Source: Eudoraea sp.
GTDB lineage: Bacteria; Bacteroidota; Bacteroidia; Flavobacteriales; Flavobacteriaceae
Assembly (NCBI GenBank): GCA_013042925.1
Contig: JABDPH010000170.1
Location: 1-9,656, forward strand
Direction of reading: 5' to 3'
DNA length: 9,656 nucleotides
Shown: positions 6,261-9,656 of the stretch, piece after piece
Layout of the letters: every line of letters begins with the position of its first letter
How positions within the stretch are numbered: the stretch's first letter is position 1
Notes under the pieces: model-generated
The model's database searches: none
What the model was told of the DNA's origin: nothing
The model's input: the letters and a program-made list of their open reading frames with translations, nothing else
Program-made: the position numbers and the translations under genes

Positions 6261-7229
6261 CTAAAAGAAGCGCGGAGATTTTAGGTTTCCTTTTACTTTT
6301 ATGAATTCATATCGCAAAATTATTTCGAAAGAACCATTATTAAAGGCAGCCTGTCCCAATTCTGTAATTTCCCTGTCGTATGCCAGGCCGAGTAGAAATG
6401 AAGGTGATAACTGAAAACCCACTAATCCACTAAAAGCAGCGTCCCATCTGTAAGCGAGTCCCATTATGAATTTATCATTGTACATAAAGTTAGCTGATAA
6501 ATCAACTCCTAAGGGTGCACCCTGTGTGGCTTTAAGAAGTAAAGCAGGTTTAAATTTCCAAAATGCACTCATATCAAAAACATAACCTGTAATGAGATAT
6601 AAATTCATTTGTTCCTTGGCTGTAGATAGAGAAGATTCATCAAAATGGGAAGTCTCCAAAAATCTGGGAACCGATAAACCCGCATAAAACCTTTCTGTAT
6701 GATAATAAACTCCAGCACCTATATTCGGTGAGAACCTGTTTGTAATATCCTGTTGTAATGTTGGATCAGGTCCTCCTGGGTTTGTTACATCCTGGTTTAA
6801 CTCAGAAAACCTGATATCTAACAAACTTGCGCTTGCTTTTAATCCAAAACTTAGACGAGATTCCTCTGCCAGTTGCAGGGTGTACGAAAAGTCAATATCA
6901 AAAAAAGTTTCAGATGTAGGTCCTATTTGGTCGTTTACTACAGATACTCCAAGACCAACCCCTCTATAGCCCAAGGGTGTATGCATATTGAAAGTTTGCG
7001 TTTTTGGTGCTCCATCCAAACCTACCCATTGTGAACGATATAAGCCTGCAATACTCATATGCCCACGAGAACCTGCGTATGCCGGATTAACACTCACCGT
7101 GTTATACATATATTGAGTATACTGTGCATCTTGTTGCGCATGAAGATGTCCGGCTAATAGAAAAACCAGAAGGCCAGATATAATTTTCAGGCTTCTCTGC
7201 AAATAACTTTTATGTTTTAACTGTAGCAT
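6261..7229 (-). CDS. PorP/SprF family type IX secretion system membrane protein
   Basis: This outer-membrane protein belongs to the PorP/SprF family, whose members work with the type IX secretion machinery; SprF is needed for secretion of the adhesin SprB in Flavobacterium. The ATG at 7229 gives 322 residues and a good signal peptide (basic MLQLKHKSYLQRSLK, hydrophobic IISGLLVFLLAG, cleavage likely after HLHA). The mature protein opens with QYTQYMYNTVSVNPAYAGSR, the family hallmark, and continues as amphipathic strands (for example GYRGVGLGVSVVNDQIGPT and FMYNDKFIMGLAYRW) ending in KSPRFF with a terminal aromatic residue. An in-frame ATG at 7286 would overlap the upstream gene by 53 bp and put a long polar stretch before the signal peptide, so 7229 is preferred. 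It starts 4 bp after the T9SS substrate gene and was probably co-transcribed with it. Confidence 0.92.
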   Translation of the reverse strand: MLQLKHKSYLQRSLKIISGLLVFLLAGHLHAQQDAQYTQYMYNTVSVNPAYAGSRGHMSIAGLYRSQWVGLDGAPKTQTFNMHTPLGYRGVGLGVSVVNDQIGPTSETFFDIDFSYTLQLAEESRLSFGLKASASLLDIRFSELNQDVTNPGGPDPTLQQDITNRFSPNIGAGVYYHTERFYAGLSVPRFLETSHFDESSLSTAKEQMNLYLITGYVFDMSAFWKFKPALLLKATQGAPLGVDLSANFMYNDKFIMGLAYRWDAAFSGLVGFQLSPSFLLGLAYDREITELGQAAFNNGSFEIILRYEFIKVKGNLKSPRFF

Positions 7230-7233
7230 TGGT

Positions 7234-7530
7234 CTATCTATTAATGTATATATATCCGGACAGCGATTTCTGTACACCATCATCATTTACGTAATCAAGG
7301 ATATAGAAATATGTACCCACCGGTAACTTGTTATCCACATCCACCGTTGCTCTACCTTGAGAAGTGCCATCAAAGACATTGCCCTGGGTGTTATAAGCAT
7401 TTGTCGTATAAACTTGTACACCCCACCTATTGTAAATGCGAATTGTATTATCAGGGAAATCTTCCAGCCCTCTAATACTTAAAACATCATGAACACCATC
7501 TCCATTAGGAGTTACCACATTGAATACCTC
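7234..7530 (-). other. T9SS type B C-terminal sorting domain (coding segment)
   Basis: Codons 573-670 and the stop encode the C-terminal domain recognised by the type IX secretion machinery. The family pattern is clear: F-N-x-x-TPNGDG-x-x-D near its start (575-586), IYNRWG at 604-609, a wDGT-like VFDGTSQG, and [11 protein letters not shown] before the last strand GYIYINR. In this class (type B, SprB-like) a PorP/SprF partner is usually encoded next door, as here. Confidence 0.9.
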
Positions 7531-9246
7531 AATGTCCTCTTCACTGGCATTAGGTTCTAAATAATCTGGTATGCCATCTGCATCCATATCATCATTAGCA
7601 AAATTTCCATCACCGTTGGTATCCTCTGATGCGGTAGGTATAAGGTCGTCATCGTCGTCCGTATCCCTATAGTCAGATTCAGAATCACCATCTGTATTTG
7701 GCAACATATCATACGGATCATCAATTTCATCATTTACATCGTCATCTATAGATGTATAACCTTCATAGCCGTCATCAAGGCCATCATTATCCTTGTCAGA
7801 TCCGATAAATACTACATCAGGAATACCATCATTATCCATATCATGTCCCTCAATATTATCCGGAACATTGTCATTATCACTATCGGTATCAACATAATCC
7901 GGCAGACCATCTCCATCGGTATCCACGGGTAGAATTCCTAATCCACCACCATTTTCATATACATCATCCAAACCATTACTATTGGCATCTATACCGCTCG
8001 GTGCCGTATATGCGGCGGTTGATTGCGCTTCTACGTTGTCCGGAATACCATCATCATCACTATCTATATCGAGATAATCTGCTATTCCATCACCATCGGT
8101 ATCTGTTGGATTTGTGGTAGGATCATTATCTCCATCTAAGTTCAAATCTTCAAAACTGTCTACTATTCCATCATTGTCTGTATCAAGATCTACTCCAACC
8201 GGGTTTACAAGGATGGTAACTGTGGTGGTACTGCAATTAGATAAACTATCGCATAATGTATACGTAAAGCTATCTGTCCCAACAAAACCAGGATTAGGAG
8301 TATATGTGATGATGTCATCCGAAGGATCTCCGGGAGTTCCGTTATTGTTGATTACAGCTGTGCCATCAGACGGACTCGTAATCGTGAGTGTTCCAATCGT
8401 AGGTATATCGTTGTCATTAATTAAAACATCTATATCTACAGCTATATCTTCTATAGTAGCTATTGAATCTGGCAATGCATCTACAATTGGCAACACATCT
8501 ACTGTAACAGTTGCTGTACTGCAATCTCCAGTAGTATTGCAAACTGTATAGTCAAAAGAGTCAGGCCCGTTATAATCCGGATTCGGTATGTATGTTACGA
8601 TATCATCTGTTGGATCATTAGGGGTGCCATTACCATTAATAGTAACAGTTCCATTGGACGGGTTAGTTGTTGTCAAGGTCCCTATAGTTGGCAGATCACT
8701 GTCATTGGCATAAATGGGAACCAAGACGGAAGTATCTTCATCAAGCGTAATAAAGTCGTCGACTAAGGTAGCAGCTTGCTGCAAACAAACCACCGTAAAA
8801 CCCGGAAGATCAATTGAATTACCGGCTTTACTTATTGTGGCTACATAACGTACCACCGAAGTTGTCGATGTAACTACCGGCTGTAACTGATTACCGCCAA
8901 CAGCAGGGTTCCAGCTTACCGTAGCACTACCACTGACATTTGCGGTAATGTCGAGGGTAACCTGATTATCCGGAGCTGTACAATCTGTTAATATAAAATA
9001 TCCTGTAGCATTGGAACCACATAAAGTACCGTCATATGTAGCAAAGTAAACCCCGGGAGTACTGGTTTCATAGAAGAAATCAGTACTTAAAACGGTTGAA
9101 GTATCTGAAGCCTCATACCATCTCCAATTACTCTCATCACCACTATTAGGTGCCTGAAGCAAAAACTGAGCATTGGATGCACTAATCCCCAGTAATGTAA
9201 TAACAATACTGAGGACTAGAAGATGATATCTGTTTGTTGTCTTCAA
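7234..9246 (-). CDS. T9SS type B secreted protein: Ig-like repeats, TSP3-like calcium repeats, gliding-motility C-terminal domain
   Basis: This is a 670-residue cell-surface or secreted protein. Residues 1-26 are a signal peptide (hydrophobic core [16 protein letters not shown], cleavage near SNA/Q). Residues 27-155 are a beta-rich region with Cys76, Cys89 and Cys154. Two Ig-like repeats (about 160-252 and 253-349) share PTIGTLT, NGTPxDPxDDI.TY and a Cys-x5-Cys pair (236/242 and 332/338). Residues 351-566 form an Asp-rich thrombospondin-3-like stretch of DxDxDG loops, expected to bind calcium. Residues 573-670 match the gliding-motility-associated C-terminal domain (TIGR04131 type), with [23 protein letters not shown] and LPVGTYFYI, which directs export by T9SS. 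The start is TTG: an in-frame stop lies 18 bp upstream and no ATG precedes the signal peptide. An adhesin or matrix role is likely; the ligand is unknown. The PorP/SprF gene follows after 4 bp. Confidence 0.92.
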   Translation of the reverse strand: MKTTNRYHLLVLSIVITLLGISASNAQFLLQAPNSGDESNWRWYEASDTSTVLSTDFFYETSTPGVYFATYDGTLCGSNATGYFILTDCTAPDNQVTLDITANVSGSATVSWNPAVGGNQLQPVVTSTTSVVRYVATISKAGNSIDLPGFTVVCLQQAATLVDDFITLDEDTSVLVPIYANDSDLPTIGTLTTTNPSNGTVTINGNGTPNDPTDDIVTYIPNPDYNGPDSFDYTVCNTTGDCSTATVTVDVLPIVDALPDSIATIEDIAVDIDVLINDNDIPTIGTLTITSPSDGTAVINNNGTPGDPSDDIITYTPNPGFVGTDSFTYTLCDSLSNCSTTTVTILVNPVGVDLDTDNDGIVDSFEDLNLDGDNDPTTNPTDTDGDGIADYLDIDSDDDGIPDNVEAQSTAAYTAPSGIDANSNGLDDVYENGGGLGILPVDTDGDGLPDYVDTDSDNDNVPDNIEGHDMDNDGIPDVVFIGSDKDNDGLDDGYEGYTSIDDDVNDEIDDPYDMLPNTDGDSESDYRDTDDDDDLIPTASEDTNGDGNFANDDMDADGIPDYLEPNASEEDIEVFNVVTPNGDGVHDVLSIRGLEDFPDNTIRIYNRWGVQVYTTNAYNTQGNVFDGTSQGRATVDVDNKLPVGTYFYILDYVNDDGVQKSLSGYIYINR
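7549..8196 (-). repeat. Asp-rich thrombospondin-3-like repeat region
   Basis: Codons 351-566 hold repeated calcium-loop motifs of the form DTDGDGxxDYxDxDSDxDxxPDN. By my count 63 of the 216 residues are aspartate. Two units, starting at residues 382 and 442, are nearly the same and lie exactly 60 residues apart ([10 protein letters not shown] versus [10 protein letters not shown]). Later units are more diverged. Such regions are stiff calcium-dependent rods between N-terminal domains and the C-terminal sorting domain. Confidence 0.85.
8200..8769 (-). repeat. Two tandem Ig-like (cadherin-like) domains, 96-residue period
   Basis: Codons about 160-252 and 253-349 encode two copies of one domain. 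Aligned landmarks are PTIGTL at 186 and 282, [11 protein letters not shown] versus [27 protein letters not shown] versus [16 protein letters not shown], and DCSTATVTV versus NCSTTTVTI. The constant 96-residue spacing shows tandem duplication. Each copy keeps a Cys-x5-Cys pair that could form a disulfide after export. Confidence 0.85.
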
Positions 9247-9271
9247 ACCTATTTGGAACTTTTATGTCTTT

Positions 9272-9656
9272 TTATTTAACAACAAATACAACGTTGATTA
9301 AAGAATTGTAATCTGCCGGTTGTCCAATGATATCATATGTCAGGACGCCACTTGCATTGATACTCATATTGGCAAATACCGCAGGATCTGCATAGGTTAC
9401 ATAATAATATAAATCAGTTGCTGCATATGTTGGGACGGCAGCGGGAGCTCCTGCGCTCGCTACGGTTGGCGTTCCAAACTGGGCTATATATTGTGCGTAA
9501 AGGTCTACGGTATATCCTACACCATTTGTAGAGGCATCTACCGCTATTGAAGGTGGATAAAATATACGTGCTGCTTTAGACGTAATAGGGGCTATGTCCT
9601 GTATTACGTCCTCTACTGTTGCTTCTGTATTCCCATCTCCATCAACATCTATAGGG
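9272..9656 (-). CDS. Uncharacterised, probably secreted protein, C-terminal 127 residues (5' end outside window)
   Basis: An open frame enters from the right edge on the minus strand and stops at TAA (9272-9274), leaving 127 residues. It reads from PIDVDGDGNTEATVED through APITSKAARIFYPPSIAVDA, GYTVDLYAQYIAQFGTP, TDLYYYVTYADPAVFANMSI and GVLTYDIIGQPADY to LINVVFVVK. The start lies outside the window. The Tyr/Ala/Thr/Val-rich, cysteine-free beta-strand-like composition and the DVDGDGN calcium-loop-like motif resemble exported Bacteroidota proteins. No C-terminal T9SS sorting domain is visible, because the gene ends in NVVFVVK. I do not recognise a named family. It ends 25 bp before the TTG of the T9SS substrate gene on the same strand, so it is probably co-transcribed with that gene and the PorP/SprF gene. 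Confidence 0.75.
   Translation of the reverse strand, partial: PIDVDGDGNTEATVEDVIQDIAPITSKAARIFYPPSIAVDASTNGVGYTVDLYAQYIAQFGTPTVASAGAPAAVPTYAATDLYYYVTYADPAVFANMSINASGVLTYDIIGQPADYNSLINVVFVVK

Noticed and set aside
7230..7286. Longer start for the PorP/SprF gene at the ATG at 7286.
   Set aside because: It would overlap the upstream gene by 53 bp and add 19 polar residues before a good signal peptide; the ATG at 7229 fits better.
7549..8196. Repetitive DNA considered as a possible CRISPR array or tandem-repeat locus.
   Set aside because: The repeats are in frame, vary in length and encode DxDxDG calcium loops; there are no uniform repeats with spacers.
8114..8551. 145-codon plus-strand frame opposite the Ig-like repeats.
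   Set aside because: Its repeated Val/Ser/Thr composition mirrors the tandem repeats on the other strand; no signal or domain of its own.

Overview
The window reads as an ordinary chromosomal segment of a marine or soil Bacteroidota, most likely a member of the Flavobacteriaceae. Four things point there: a type IX secretion (T9SS) surface-protein locus with a gliding-motility-type C-terminal sorting domain and a PorP/SprF partner; a DUF5916 outer-membrane protein; a DUF4369 lipoprotein; and AT-rich intergenic gaps with TAnnTTTG-type -7 promoter elements and no clear Shine-Dalgarno sequences. The species cannot be named from the sequence alone.

Layout. Positions 1-3484 are on the plus strand: the 3' part of a DUF5916 beta-barrel-like protein (cut by the left edge), a DUF819 multi-pass membrane protein, and a DUF4369 lipoprotein. 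These meet the minus-strand genes convergently across a 16-bp gap. Positions 3501-6173 are on the minus strand and hold a compact run transcribed right to left: idi (isopentenyl-diphosphate isomerase), a PTPS/QueD-family pterin synthase, bcp (peroxiredoxin) and manA (mannose-6-phosphate isomerase). They are joined by 4-bp ATGA overlaps or a 3-bp gap. A small unrecognised helical-looking protein gene follows 32 bp further on. An 87-bp gap separates this run from the surface-protein locus at 6261-9656, also on the minus strand. That locus holds the C-terminus of a secreted-looking protein (cut by the right edge), a 670-residue T9SS type B substrate with two Ig-like repeats and an Asp-rich thrombospondin-3-like stretch, and, 4 bp after it, a PorP/SprF-family outer-membrane protein.

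How the parts work together. The right-hand locus is a typical T9SS substrate plus dedicated PorP/SprF partner, where the partner probably helps secrete or anchor the large calcium-binding adhesin-like protein. The middle run looks like co-transcribed housekeeping metabolism (isoprenoid, pterin, peroxide defence, sugar phosphate) rather than one pathway. The left-hand genes are envelope proteins with no shown functional link.

I did not find a clearly undescribed system. The leads best worth a second look are: the pterin synthase, whose Cys-x5-His-Gly-His motif resembles the animal tetrahydrobiopterin enzyme rather than QueD; a promoter placed so close to the idi start that its mRNA may be leaderless; the forced TTG start of the adhesin-like gene; and the uncharacterised right-edge protein that opens the T9SS locus.
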